A stretch of DNA of 64,000 bases from Ctena decussata. Lineage: Eukaryota > Mollusca > Bivalvia > Lucinida > Lucinidae. Below the pieces are notes generated by a model. That model searched no databases. It was not told the DNA's origin and saw nothing but the letters and a program-made list of their open reading frames with translations. Shown here piece by piece: positions 22,645-32,584 of the stretch. A program made the translations under genes and the position numbers. The stretch lies in contig OZ022508.1 of assembly GCA_963989385.1 (NCBI GenBank), positions 57,017,087-57,081,086 on the forward strand. Direction: 5' to 3'. The first letter of the stretch is position 1; each line of letters starts with the position of its first letter.

Positions 22645-22714
22645 TGTAGTGTTGGTGTCGTATATGCCTGAAGGGGCCTTCGGTTTTCACCCGCCATATG
22701 ACACCAACACTACA
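22645..22714. repeat. Palindrome with an internal palindrome (cruciform-like)
   Basis: TGTAGTGTTGGTGTC (22645-22659) pairs perfectly with GACACCAACACTACA (22700-22714). After a 2-base bulge ATATG (22662-22666) pairs with CATAT (22695-22699). Inside, CTGAAGG (22668-22674) and CCTTCGG (22677-22683) form a second, smaller palindrome. It abuts the inner edge of the right long inverted repeat. Confidence 0.75.
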
Positions 22715-23250
22715 TTAAAGGCCCCTATCAGCATGAAATATTTTATCGTGAGGTATCACTGCAAGCTTCTCAGTACAATGTAGTCATTGATTATGATTGT
22801 GATTGGCCGGCTTTAAAAAATCAAAAGATCCTTGAGTTGGTCATAAAAAAAGATTTAAAAAAAAAAACTAGGTCATTTTAGTTGCAAAACTAAAATGACC
22901 TACTTTCGATTTCACAAGCTTTCTTACATGGTAAAAACATAAGGTAAAGGCTTGCAACAGGTGATAAAAATACAATGTACAAATATGTAAGGCAGGATCT
23001 CACTGATTGTGCCGCTGTTGCATTATTTCATTGCTTATCGGGGAACCAGAGACGAAAACCGTATTTTTATGGAGACATCATTTTTTTTTTCTTCTAAATA
23101 CCTTGTTCTTTCTTTTTTGCCAGTTATATGATAAAAAAAAGCACATCAACCAACATATTATCATCAATTCTGAAGGTTGTACAGGTTTTATAATGATTTG
23201 TATTTCGACGATTTTTACCACTGGTAGAACTATGGAGAGACTATGAATGA
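22715..23250 (+). repeat. Right long inverted repeat of the 20.8-23.25 kb unit
   Basis: It starts TTAAAGGCCCCTATCAGCAT, then GGTATCACTGCAAGCTTCTC, CAAAACTAAAATGACCTACT, GATAAAAATACAATGTACAA and GGGGAACCAGAGACGAAAAC, ending near ACTATGGAGAGACT. Partial copies at 24131 and 42215 run in the same order, so it is an interspersed family rather than a unique arm. Confidence 0.75.
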
Positions 23251-23295
23251 GTCAGCTTGATCAGACGCAGTTTTTCCTGGTAAAAAGACTTATGC

Positions 23296-23520
23296 TCCTC
23301 TCTTACGTTGGGGGCGTTCGGGTGGTGCGATGGTGCTACAAGTAACTTCCAGTGCCGGGACGTCCTACTGTGCTTGCAGTAGGTGCGGGTGGGGGTTGTT
23401 TGGACATTTTTCTCTCGCGTATCACTTCTCCCTTCTTTCTCCCTCTCTCTCTCTCTCTCTAGAAGACGGCCAAAATAGACTGAAATACTGTCTCAAAGGG
23501 CCGTTAAACCACAAACAACC
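23296..23520 (+). mobile_element. Short interspersed repeat (CGTCCTACTGTGCTTGCAGT family), copy 1
   Basis: CAGTGCCGGGACGTCCTACT, then GGGGGTTGTTTGGACATTTT, CTCTCTCTCTCTCTCT, GACTGAAATACTGTCTCAAA and CCGTTAAACCACAAACAACC. The order is repeated at 60905-61085 and 63150-63345. The AAACCACAAACAACC end looks like a SINE tail. No RNA polymerase III boxes are clear. Confidence 0.6.
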
Positions 23521-23739
23521 AATCTCTCATACATTTATGCAGTGCTGTCGAAAACCTCTGCTTGATCCAACAAATCGACATCGATTACCTTTAATTTAAA
23601 GATTGAGGAAAATGAACTACTTTGTATGGGAAATAAATCGATCAGAAAATGTGCTTCTGAACAAGCAGGGTTCACTCCGCTCAGGAATAAAACATCTCAG
23701 TGAATATTGACGGATGTACTTCCATTTCAGCTAGTGTTA

Positions 23740-23880
23740 TGTTGTTGTGTTATCGTTTAACGTCCACGGTAAACAGCTACGGTCATGTCGGGACGGTCAG
23801 TTATCTAACCACACTATTCTTGGACAGGCTTAGACCTCCTAAGCGGTTATGCAGTACGAAGTGGACTTACTTTCACCGAT
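23740..23880 (-). mobile_element. tRNA-SINE body, head missing
   Basis: TTTAACGTCCACGGTAAACA, CATGTCGGGACGGTCAGTTA and GGCTTAGACCTCCTAAGCGG match the body of the complete SINE at 27633-27913. The tRNA-like head is replaced by unrelated sequence. Confidence 0.7.
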
Positions 23881-24130
23881 TTCAGCAAGTGTACGCATCA
23901 TCATCCTTGAACATGTAAAACTACGCCTTTCTATACACATGTCATCTGAAACGACTGTGAATAAAACAATGCCAAGATTATGTAAGTTATTTGTATTTAG
24001 TAACCAAGTCACCGTCCAGTGTATAAAACAATCTATCCACATAAGAGGAAAAAAATCTGAGCACTAAATCGCAGTTTGCTGTGTGTACCATATCCAGATC
24101 TGCAGCTCTGATCCGACTGACGGTTCCTTA

Positions 24131-24333
24131 AAGGCGTCATTGCTCTATCAGCACGAAAAATTTTATCAAGAGGTATAACTGCGAGTTCTCACTATAGTTT
24201 CGTCATTGTAAATGACCGCGATTAGCCAGCTTTAAACAAAAAAAAAATCGTCGAGTTTCACACAAAAATGGTTTGAAAATTTATTTCGCTCATTTTAGTT
24301 GACAACTAAAATGACTTACTTTCAATTTCACCA
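24131..24333 (+). repeat. CTCTATCAGCATGA interspersed repeat, copy
   Basis: AAAGGCGTCATTGCTCTATC, GAGGTATAACTGCGAGTTCT and GACAACTAAAATGACTTACT follow the order of 22715-22915. It ends directly at the head of a SINE. Confidence 0.65.
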
Positions 24334-24500
24334 GGCCGCGTAGCGCAATCGGTACGGCGTCTGACTCAAGAGCAAGAGGTCCCGGGTTCGATACCCGGTC
24401 CGGCCATATACTTTCTCCTTCCGCTGATTCAAGGAGGACAGTTGTCTGTCACTGGCGAAAGTAATCAAAGTACATGTGTGTGCACTTACAGCAAGTGTTT
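24334..24500 (+). mobile_element. tRNA-derived SINE, 5' part
   Basis: 24334-24406 folds like a tRNA. An acceptor-like GGCC...GGCC pair closes it, TAGCGCAATCGGTACGGC is a box A/D-arm, and CCGGGTTCGATACCCGG is a perfect T-arm (5-bp stem, 7-base loop) with box B. The body (CTCCTTCCGCTGATTCAAGG, CAGTTGTCTGTCACTGGCGA) matches 27633-27913 reversed. The 3' part is lost. It should not be annotated as a functional tRNA. Confidence 0.8.
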
Positions 24501-24764
24501 TTTTCGGTATTTCATGAGGCTGAACATAAAATAAAACTGTTACATAAAACACACCTGTTTCGTTTGTTTTCCACTTCTCGTAACTACTTTTACCCAAAAT
24601 AGCTGCAAAAATGCATTTACGATCCAAATCTACCAAAAGTCAGTTGGCTTAATGTAAACAAAGTCCTGTCAGGCAGCCATGTTATTTATTACGTCACGTG
24701 GTAGCGCGTGACGTATGCTTATGGGCGCACGCACTCCGAACGTGGGGGTGTTCCGAGAGTAAGG

Positions 24765-24970
24765 ATGAAGATTACAGAAGAGGTAAAAACGCTTATTAGC
24801 GACTGAATACATGTTTTGAGTTGGAAAAAAAGAGGAGAGCCCCTGTAATATCATATGATAACGTGAAAAAGCGAGTTGCTAATGCCCTCGGTCTTCCGGA
24901 TTTCAAGGTGTCCAAGGTGCTAAACGAGAATTCGAGCGGTATGTTTTATGTGTTTATGCCAGTATCCTGA
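24765..24970 (+). pseudogene. Transposase-like helix-turn-helix exon
   Basis: The ATG at 24765 gives MKITEEVKTLIS. One frame change later the DNA encodes ELEKKRRAPVISYDNVKKRV, then ANALGLPDFKVSKVLNE. The pattern (short helix, EKKR-x-P-I-x-x-x-V, then R-AxALG-S-x-x-V-x-x-I-x-x-E) is the N-terminal HTH found in DDE transposase-related proteins of invertebrates. GGTATGTTTTATG at about 24938 is a good splice donor right after the domain, so it may be a first exon. The one-base disagreement in frame argues for decay, or a misplaced start. No DDE domain follows. Confidence 0.4.
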
Positions 24971-25109
24971 GTGAAAACATAGCAGCAAATAACAATCAAT
25001 AAAGTAACACTTTCTTTAAAATAAACAGAGATAATTAAATTAAGACCAACCGAGGAATATATGGTTTTATCCGTGTGAGAACTAATACAGTAGGCATACC
25101 CCTTCCCCT

Positions 25110-25134
25110 CCCCCCCCCCCCCCCCCCCCCCCCC
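25110..25134 (+). repeat. Poly-C tract
   Basis: An uninterrupted run of 25 C is flanked by C-rich sequence up to 25160. Such runs are assembly-prone. Confidence 0.9.
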
Positions 25135-25487
25135 GCGAAACCCTCACCCCGCCCCCCCTACCACACACGCCACAATTGTCTTCGCTCGACGTGGGTGGTG
25201 CCATAATCTATTATTTTACTTACCCTTCAGCAGTGGCTCAGTTATTAATCCTTTCCGCAGTGTTCAGTTATTTTGGGACGGATAGGAGAGGGTCTGGATG
25301 GGGTTTACTGATTATAGATTGATGGCCATTTTTATACTGATTAGAGAGAAATACTGAGTAGAGAAAATGAGGACTTAAGGATGAAAAAAAAAATCCGAAA
25401 ACTTTAAAGAATAGCAGAAAAAGGTAAAGAAAACTGATTGATCAGAAATCAAAACAGGCTGTAAAATATAAGCTTTAAAACATAATA

Positions 25488-25727
25488 TGAGCCGCGACAC
25501 GAGAAAACCAACAAAGTTGTTGTGCGCCCAGCGCAGACACAGATAAGCCTGGGCATCCATCCAGTTCGATCAGACTCTTCATTAAGTGACCAAAGAGTAG
25601 CAAAGGGTCTAAGCTACCACCATGCGGACAGCGAAGACTCTGATCAGACTAGGCGGGGATGCCCAGGCTGATCTGAGTCTGCACTGGGCGCACAACCACA
25701 TTGTCGGTTTTGTCGTGTCGCGGCTCA
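25488..25727. mobile_element. Palindromic MITE, copy 3, flanked by TA
   Basis: It starts TGAGCCGCGACACGAGAAAA and ends TTTTGTCGTGTCGCGGCTCA. TA precedes it (25486-25487) and follows it (25728-25729), compatible with a TA target duplication of a Tc1/mariner-type transposase. Other copies do not show a clear TA pair. Confidence 0.8.
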
Positions 25728-25848
25728 TAAAGAGTTAGCCTAAGAATAAAAAATATCAACGTTTCAAAGAATAATGAATGAAATTTAGATGAGAATAATG
25801 CGCTAAATTTTTACTGATTAGAGAATTCCAGACCCCCTCCTCCCCCTC

Positions 25849-25849
<1 letters not shown>

Positions 25850-25879
<30 letters not shown>

Positions 25880-25898
25880 AGGCACACACACACACACA
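25850..25898 (+). repeat. Poly-C tract followed by (CA)n
   Basis: About 30 C are followed directly by GG and ACACACACACACAC. From 25900 to 27490 there are only short open frames and no feature I can support. Confidence 0.9.
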
Positions 25899-27489
25899 AT
25901 TCAGATCCTCATGGGACGATGGCCTTTTGGATGACAGTCAGGTTCGATGAAATAATTCTGCACTTGGAGAATCTGATACTGTGCCAGGCTGACCCGACAC
26001 TCCGGGTGCATAAATCGCTTAGCATACCCGACAAAGGTATTGGTATGTAAGGTTAGCTTAAAGCACTTTCCAAGCATGCTTCTTTGTGTAAGGGTTGACA
26101 AAACAGAGGAATTGGGGCAGGTTGTAAATAAGGGCGATTATTCGTCGACGATCTGCACTGTGACTGCACAATGATTACTGAATGTTGCATTTACAGGCAA
26201 AGGCGCGACTTAAAAAACGACTTTATAACTAACTGTTTCAACCGACGCTACAGACGATACATGCATAAGGACATGGGAGTAGCTTTTCATAGCCATTACC
26301 TACGTTGGAAAACGTATTTTTGTGCAGTCACTCCCTGTCCGGCATCAAAATGGTTTATTGGACTACATTCATCCCTAAAAGCGTTCGTCTTTTTATCCCT
26401 AAAAGGTAAGGAGATAGATACCCCATGAAATTTATTTTTGGTGTACAGACTAGTGCAAGGTAAGCTACTTGCGGTTAGATCACGATGAAGTAAAAACGAC
26501 ATACCAGACGAAGGCAAATTGTTACGAACCTTTTTTTTTAGATGTAAATGAGTAAATAAGTAAAGACTATTCAATATTATTCAATATGACGGCCGGAAAC
26601 AACATTTAGCAATTTAACTAATCTTCCATGGAGCCCTCAAATGTGGGTGGAGCCTTCAAACGTGGGTGAGTGTCCCCATCTCACGCCTGCGCCCCCTCCC
26701 GCAACACACACACTCAGAAGATATCGACCCGTACAGACTGGCTACATGGAAACGCGTGTAGCACGGGCAAGTGTACTCGTAAATCGTATAGCACGGAGAA
26801 ACACGGCGTAGCACGGCGATTGTTTACGGAAGCATTTTCAGAAAATGTTAGATTTCACCAACAAATTAAGATGTAAGTTTCATCTAACACTTTTTAATTT
26901 CAACCGATATATCTTTCATATAACAACACTGGTTTCTTTGGCAAAACTTACACTATTTTTATAAGTATGCCGCCACAAAGTCAAGTTCACCACTTTCCGT
27001 TCAAACAGCTTTTCGCGGCAATATTCTTGACAATTCTATTTTTTACATATTAATCATGCATCAGCATCTTCAGCAAGTTAAAATCCCTACACTGAACCGA
27101 CCAGAATCAAACATAAATTGCTAATATACCTCAGTACGTGCTGCGGGATAACACGGGTGTGGCATCGGAGCAATACGGCTCAGTGTTTTCGAAAGACTAC
27201 GGTATAAAACGGGCACTGTTTTTCTTTTGGAATCATTAAAACGGAATGTTTCCGGAAATCTTCAACTTTTCGTAGACAAAGTAGTTGTAAAGCCGAGAAT
27301 CCATTTATACGCGATGCGAGGTCCCTGTACCTGTTTCGATCTTTAAATAGATGGGCAGGCAAAAACTGAATGGTATCAAAGCACGAACATGTCTCAGTGA
27401 TTTTGACTGCCTCTCATATATACGGGTGCGGCCAGGGATGCGGACAACTGATCACGTACTAGGTTTCTGGCTTGAGCATAGACTTTTGC

Positions 27490-28035
27490 ATCTTCATCAA
27501 TAACACCCCGTCCAATCGAAACGCCGGAAAAATGGTACGAACGCCAGATATGCGGTACGTTCACGCCGGATCGCGGTAAGTTTTTCTAAATCGCAGCCAT
27601 TGATTCTTGGAGTGCGTTGTTAAGGACAGAGATTGGTTGGTTGGTTGATTTGATGCTTAACGTCCACGGTAAACAACTAAGGTCATGTCGGGACGGTCAG
27701 TTAACCTAACCACACTATTCCTGGGCAGGCTTAGACCTCCTAAGCGGTTAACCAGTACTACATGTAAGTGCACACACTTTCGCCAGTAACTGACAACTGC
27801 CCTTCTTGAATCAGCGGAAGGAGAAACGAAAGTATGTGGCCAGACCGGGATTCGAACCCAGGACCTCTGACTTACGAGTCAGGTGCCCTACCGATTGCGC
27901 TACCCGGCCCGGCGTTAAGGACAGAGAAATTAATAGCTATTAACGGTGAGTGAGTATGACAAATTAGCCTATCCGGATCCACATAGATTTTACTAAATGC
28001 CCAGATTTCATTTAGGGTAGAAACTTCGTTTGTTT
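27490..28035 (+). repeat. Interspersed repeat CCGTCCAATCGAAACGCCGG, interrupted by a SINE
   Basis: CACCCCGTCCAATCGAAACG, GCATTGATTCTTGGAGTGCG-type and CCTATCCGGATCCACATAGA landmarks recur reversed at 32915-33150 without interruption. The SINE at 27633-27913 sits inside. Confidence 0.75.
27633..27913 (-). mobile_element. Complete tRNA-derived SINE with 14-bp target duplication
   Basis: On the minus strand the head (27909-27838) reads GGCCGGGTAGCGCAATCGGT, then CTGACTCGTAAGTCAG (anticodon-like arm) and GGGTTCGAATCCC (T-arm, box B). The body contains CCGCTTAGGAGGTCTAAGCC and CTGACCGTCCCGACATGACC, and the tail is AATCAACCAACCAACC. GTTAAGGACAGAGA occurs exactly at 27619-27632 and 27914-27927, a perfect target-site duplication. 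The uninterrupted paralogue at 32915-33150 shows the empty site. It is a recent L1-type insertion mobilised in trans. Confidence 0.92.
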
Positions 28036-28694
28036 GTCTTAAATTTAAAGTGATTTTTGTTTTGTATGTTCGGCCTGTCTCTAAGACCGTATTCACGTCC
28101 ACAAGCTTCGTACTTTATTTAATTTTTATGAAAAGGGGACACAATGAGTGGGCTAAACTGCAATTTTAAGCATCCCCATACCATTACCTGGAACGTATTA
28201 ATGCATTTTCCCCAAGGAAAGGGGGTTGAAGGCATACTGTCAAAAATATTAGTAACGCCGGATAAAATGATATCGTTTATTTTGAAAATGCTTATTTTCT
28301 CCCGTAGTCAAATGAATATGTACACAGTCAGGATATTTCTAGGCGCAAGATGGTATTTCTTTTCCGAGCATTTATCAGCGTTAATGGAAATTGGTATCTG
28401 ACTGTCTTATGTGAGTTTCTACATACATGAATACATCATAAATATCTGCAACTTTTGAACAGTATATCCATTTTAACTTCTAAGCATTATCCTTAGGATT
28501 ATTCTTAAAAAATAAATGTCAGTTTTACTACAGCCGCCTACTTAGTCACGGTAAATAACGGTAAAATTGTTCTTCTTTTATATATCTATACTGGGTTTTG
28601 ATTATGACTTTAGAAAAAGACCGCTATTTAAAAAATCTGCCAAAAAGGTTTTCAGTGATAAAATTCTTTACCACATTCACCTGTTTTTCTGCGA

Positions 28695-28852
28695 CTTTGT
28701 TGTGACCTTGAGCAAGTCACATATACACAGCTCAGCTTGTATATATGTTTATAGTTTTATTAAGTCGCAATAAAAGCTCTACAGAGCTGATGTTAATAAA
28801 AATAAGCGACTATAAATAAAGATTATTATTATTATTATTATTTCTACATTTT
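28695..28852 (+). mobile_element. SINE (GAGCAAGTCAC family), 3' part
   Basis: GTGACCTTGAGCAAGTCACA, GCAATAAAAGCTCTACAGAG and AGCGACTATAAATAAAGATT with an (ATT)n tail match 63785-63960. The tRNA-like head is missing, as in a 5'-truncated insertion. The interval 28036-28694 shows no gene. Confidence 0.75.
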
Positions 28853-28854
28853 GG

Positions 28855-29236
28855 CAAATGGTCTGACTCGAGAGAAAAACTTTTCACATTTTGGGCATTG
28901 ATCTTTCTCCCCATGAGATCTTATGTGCCCAAGCATGTTTTGCTTTGTGACGAAAGTCGATTTACAAGTTTCTCATTTAAAACTGCTTACATTGATGAAT
29001 TATATTTTTTTGATTAAATAATGATGATCTGGACGGAAAACACATCCCACATTAATCACATACAGACAAACCTGCCTTATTGTGTCATGTCGTTTTAGCT
29101 CATCTTTCCTGCTAGGAGATTTATGACAAATGTCACAATCGTGCGCTTTATCGGCATGCCGTTTGAGCGACGAAGATCTCTGGTATGTCTTCTGACACAC
29201 CAGACATTTAAACTGTGACGCTGACTCTTCCATTGC
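28855..29236 (-). pseudogene. C2H2 zinc-finger exon, decayed
   Basis: On the minus strand TTTTATTTTCTTTCAG (ending at about 29236) is a good splice acceptor before CAATGGAAGAG. The frame has two fingers, FKCLVCQKTYQRSSSLKRHA-DKAH and CDICHKSPSRKDELKRH. A third is out of frame. A fourth, ETCKSTFVTKQNMLGHIRSH, is preceded by TGA exactly where the first Cys of the finger should be. Then DQCPKCEKFFS and a stop near 28861 follow. It would act as a DNA-binding protein, or as a finger domain of a mobile element, but one stop and at least one frameshift make it a likely pseudogene. It lies head to head with the reverse transcriptase fragment, about 75 bp apart. Confidence 0.6.
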
Positions 29237-29308
29237 TGAAAGAAAATAAAATGCATGAGTCAACCTTACCCCACAAGTCCCTGTGATAAACTCGTACCTC
29301 CAACTTAG

Positions 29309-30458
29309 ATGGGCAGAAGCACAACAACAATTCGGACTCACCCTTACGACCATTTTCCTGGAATACTGGGAAAACTGAAAAAATCTATTATAGCAGAGAT
29401 TGAAGTCATCTCGAAAATGATGAAAGAAAATACTGAAGAATCGGAAATGGAATATATGACATCAATCATCGACCGCATCACCACCAGCATAGAACGTGAC
29501 CTATCCTTAAAGAGACCACTGTACCTCCAACAACAAAGTGAACTTAAACAACACACGAACATAGAATGTATACCGTTTTTTCTAAAAAGATACCAACCAA
29601 TTCCTAAAGAAACTACAACAACTTGGACAGATCCCCCAAATTCATACTTGGTTACGATCGACGTCGTATGTCTTTATACCAGTGTACCTCACCGTGACGG
29701 GCAGTTAAAGAAGCCCTAGAAAAACGGACAGTCAAACTACCGCTCACACGGGTTCTACTCAGACTTCTGCAGTTTGGTTCTAACAAAAACCGCCTTCAAG
29801 TTCAATGAAAGCTATTACGAACAAGCGTCCGGTACGAGCATGGGCACGAAATGCTCTCCCAGCTATGCAATCATCTTTATGAGCAAACTCGAGTCCGACT
29901 TTTTAGCCACACGTCACTACGTTCCTCTAGTATGGTGGAGATATATTGACGATATATTTATGATATGGTCCCATTCTTTGGAGGAGTTGTACATGTACTC
30001 CTTTCTCACGGCCTTAAACGAATTCCATCCGGCGATCAAATTCACGTCAAATATCAGCCAAACAGAGGCGAACTTCTTAGATGTTACAATATATAAGGAC
30101 ATATACAGCTATGTGGAAACAGGACTATACACAAAACCTACAGATGCCCACTTATATCTACACTATAGTTCATATTACCCAAAACACCAGAAAAAAAGCA
30201 TCCCATACAGCCAAGCAATCCGACTCAGAAGAATTTGCAGCACTGACGACCGTTATGCTCACCAAGAACCTATCTACCCGAGGATATCCTAAGATAATGA
30301 TCAAAAACGCTGTGGACAGAGCCTTTAACAAAGACAGACTTGCACTCCTAGATATGACGACACTACAAAGTAATCAGAAAAAGAACCTTACACCATTCAT
30401 AACCACATATAATCCGTTCAACCCCCCCCCCCCCAATTCAGCAGATCCGTGCCTATAA
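29309..30458 (+). pseudogene. Penelope-like reverse transcriptase fragment
   Basis: Three frames carry one RT palm and its C-terminal flank. Motif A is SYLVTIDVVCLYTSVPH (about 29641-29691), motif B is ASGTSMGTKCSPSYAIIFMS, motif C is YIDD at 29942-29953 (WWRYIDDIFMIW), and motif D region is TEANFLDVTIYK. DAHLYLHYSSYYPKHQKKSI and SQAIRLRRIC then match the segment after the palm in Penelope-like elements. RGYPKIMIKNAVDRAF and FITTYNP lie in another frame. Frame changes near 29700, 29765 and 30225 kill it. The N-terminal fingers and the GIY-YIG endonuclease are not visible. A hammerhead-like motif at 30900 supports the Penelope assignment. Other related RT families cannot be excluded by eye. 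Confidence 0.7.
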
Positions 30459-30676
30459 TAATCCCATCACCTACGCCCGTCATGAGTCTACCAACCGCCA
30501 CAGCTACCCCACTCAAACAAGACTGGAAACCCTTGACTCTTACTGAAATCGACAACCTGTTGAATACAAAACCAGATGTGACACTAGACATAGAACTATC
30601 ACCATCATCAGAATCATCCATTTATTCCACTGAAACGAACTGCCTGGACGAGACAGAGGATGAATTAAACCTGTGA
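30449..30676 (+). CDS. Short acidic open frame after the reverse transcriptase
   Basis: It encodes 75 codons with Pro/Thr-rich then acidic composition: TATATPLKQDWKPLTLTEID, LSPSSESSIYSTETNCLDE. It could be a frame-shifted continuation of the element's protein. The poly-C at 30421-30434 marks the junction with the RT part. I recognise no domain. Confidence 0.25.
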   Translation: MPIIIPSPTPVMSLPTATATPLKQDWKPLTLTEIDNLLNTKPDVTLDIELSPSSESSIYSTETNCLDETEDELNL

Positions 30677-30899
30677 ACTGTGCCCATTATGACTACTCAA
30701 CTACTACGAAATATGGACTAAATATCTTCCGGAAATCACACTACACAGCAGAAATTCGAGGACTATCCTGATTTTTAATATAAATTTATGATCACCATGA
30801 CAACCATTACATCCGGTTTCATTGAACAACACATATCACGTGACTCCAGCTTACCGTTTTACAGTACTTTAGAAAGATTTTTACATATATTTGTTTATC

Positions 30900-30932
30900 C
30901 TGATGAAGGTCACTTGGTGACCGAAACGCGTA
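30900..30932 (+). ncRNA. Hammerhead-ribozyme-like motif of a Penelope-like element
   Basis: CTGATGA (30900-30906) is followed by a stem-loop, GGTCAC (30908-30913) / GTGACC (30917-30922), then GAAA (30923-30926). This is the catalytic core order of hammerhead ribozymes, with one extra A at 30907. The next bases ACGCGT (30926-30931) are self-complementary and are followed by A, giving a minimal stem III and a UA cleavage step, as in short type I hammerheads reported from Penelope-like elements. It lies about 460 bp after the RT fragment on the same strand. Activity is not shown. Confidence 0.55.
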
Positions 30933-31051
30933 GACTACAATCAAATAAAGTTATCCTTACCGTTGTTTATCGTTTGTGTCTGTGTTTTACTCTTATGAAT
31001 TAGAATGCATGAATGTTATGAAATCGAGAAAATTGTCTGTATGTCGAAACT

Positions 31052-31140
31052 CACATAAGTAAGACAGTCACATGAGGCTATTTTTAAAACACCCAATTTG
31101 CTCATAGAGAATAGCCTCATGTGAGTGTCTTAATTATGTG
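31052..31140. repeat. Inverted repeat, 31-bp arms
   Basis: CACATAAGTAAGACAGTCAC with ATGAGGCTATT (31052-31082) is answered by AATAGCCTCATGTGAGTGTC and TTAATTATGTG (31110-31140), with two mismatches and a 27-base loop. It is probably a small MITE. Confidence 0.65.
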
Positions 31141-31296
31141 TACTCGCCCACAATGATTAAGAGATTCATTTAGCAGGGAAGCAAATGCTATCCTCATATA
31201 AAGTTGTCGCCAAACAAATGTGGTGGCTTAACACCGAAGAGTACCGATACGCCTAACAGCTCAGTGAACTTACAAACTGTATTCTGAAAGAGGTTA

Positions 31297-32584
31297 AACA
31301 AGAGGGCCACGAGGCCCTGAATCGCTCACCAGAGTATGGTGGTCATGTAGGTCATGTGACGTAGACCGCTTGAATAAATTTTCGTTCCCTCAGCCTCTGG
31401 AGGCTGTGTATGAAATTTGGCTACAATTAGCCCAGTGGCTTTTGAGGATATGTCTAAAATGCCAAAATATGAGAAACATGGGTCAGAGGCCAAAGACTGA
31501 CCTTGACCTATTGTACCCGCAAATCTTCCATGTATTAAATAAGATGACTGTATATATTAATTTAAAGGCCAAATCTTCTAAACTTGCCATTGTCACAATA
31601 TGACAGACCAGAATCAATGGTCAAAGAATGACATTGACTTCTTGTACATATTAATTTTCATGTACTCATTAAGATGACTATACATACGAATTTTCAGGTC
31701 AAAATCTTCAATAGTTTCCAAGAAATCCTATGTTCTGTCATTTTCCCATATAAAAGCTACAGAGAGCAAACTTGGCCTTACCAAAAAGGTCAAGGCAACC
31801 CAAGGTCATAATTTGAACAATCTTGGTTGCACCCATGTACCTGATGCTACATACCAAATTTCAAGGCCATCGCCCTATTTGTTCCGATGAAGAGGATTTT
31901 TAAAGGTTTTTACCATGTATGGGCCCGGTGGCCATGTTGGTCAAGTGACTAGGACCGTTTCCGTTCCCCAGCTCGCTAGAGGCTCAAAAAGAAATTTGGT
32001 TACAAATTGACCGGTGGCTTTTGAGGCTATGTGTGAAATTGTCAAAATATGAGACCAGGGTCAAAGGTCAAAGAATGACCTTGACCTCTTGTACGCATAA
32101 ATTTTCACGTACTCACTAAGATGACTTTACATACCAATTTTCAGGTCTAAATCTTCAACAGTTTCCAAAAAATCTTATGTTCAATCATTTTCCCATATTA
32201 AAACTACAGAAAGCAAATTTGATCTTACCGTAAAAAAGATTAAGGTCAACCCAAGGCCATAATTTGAACAATCTTGGTAGTACTGGCATACTCGATGGTA
32301 CATACCAAGTGTCAAGGCCATTGGCCTATTGGTTCTGGAGAAGATTTTTAAAGGTCTTTACCATGTATGGGCGTGGCGGCCATGTTGGTTATATGACCAG
32401 GATCGTATGAACAACTTTGCGTTCTCCAGCCCCATACAGACTCTACAAGTTAGGATATTATCGGCTCAGCGGTTTCAGAGGAGAAGTCATTTGAAAATGT
32501 TGACGGACGACAACGGACGTACGGACGATGGAGCCTGCCTATCCTATAAGCTTTCCCCGGAACCGCTGGCTCAGGTGAGCTAGA
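31297..32584 (+). mobile_element. Internal-tandem-repeat element (TCAGGTGAGC family), complete
   Basis: It starts AACAAGAGGGCCACGAGGCC, which contains the small palindrome AGGGCC/GGCCCT, then GAATCGCTCACC. About 2.6 units of roughly 440 bp follow. The end is GACGGACGACAACGGACGTA, CGGACGATGG and GGCTCAGGTGAGC at 32568-32580. It provides both ends of the family in one copy. Non-coding. Confidence 0.8.

Noticed and set aside
24334..24406. A possible functional tRNA gene
   Set aside because: The T-arm is perfect, but the anticodon arm does not fold properly and the following sequence matches a SINE body seen at 27633-27913.
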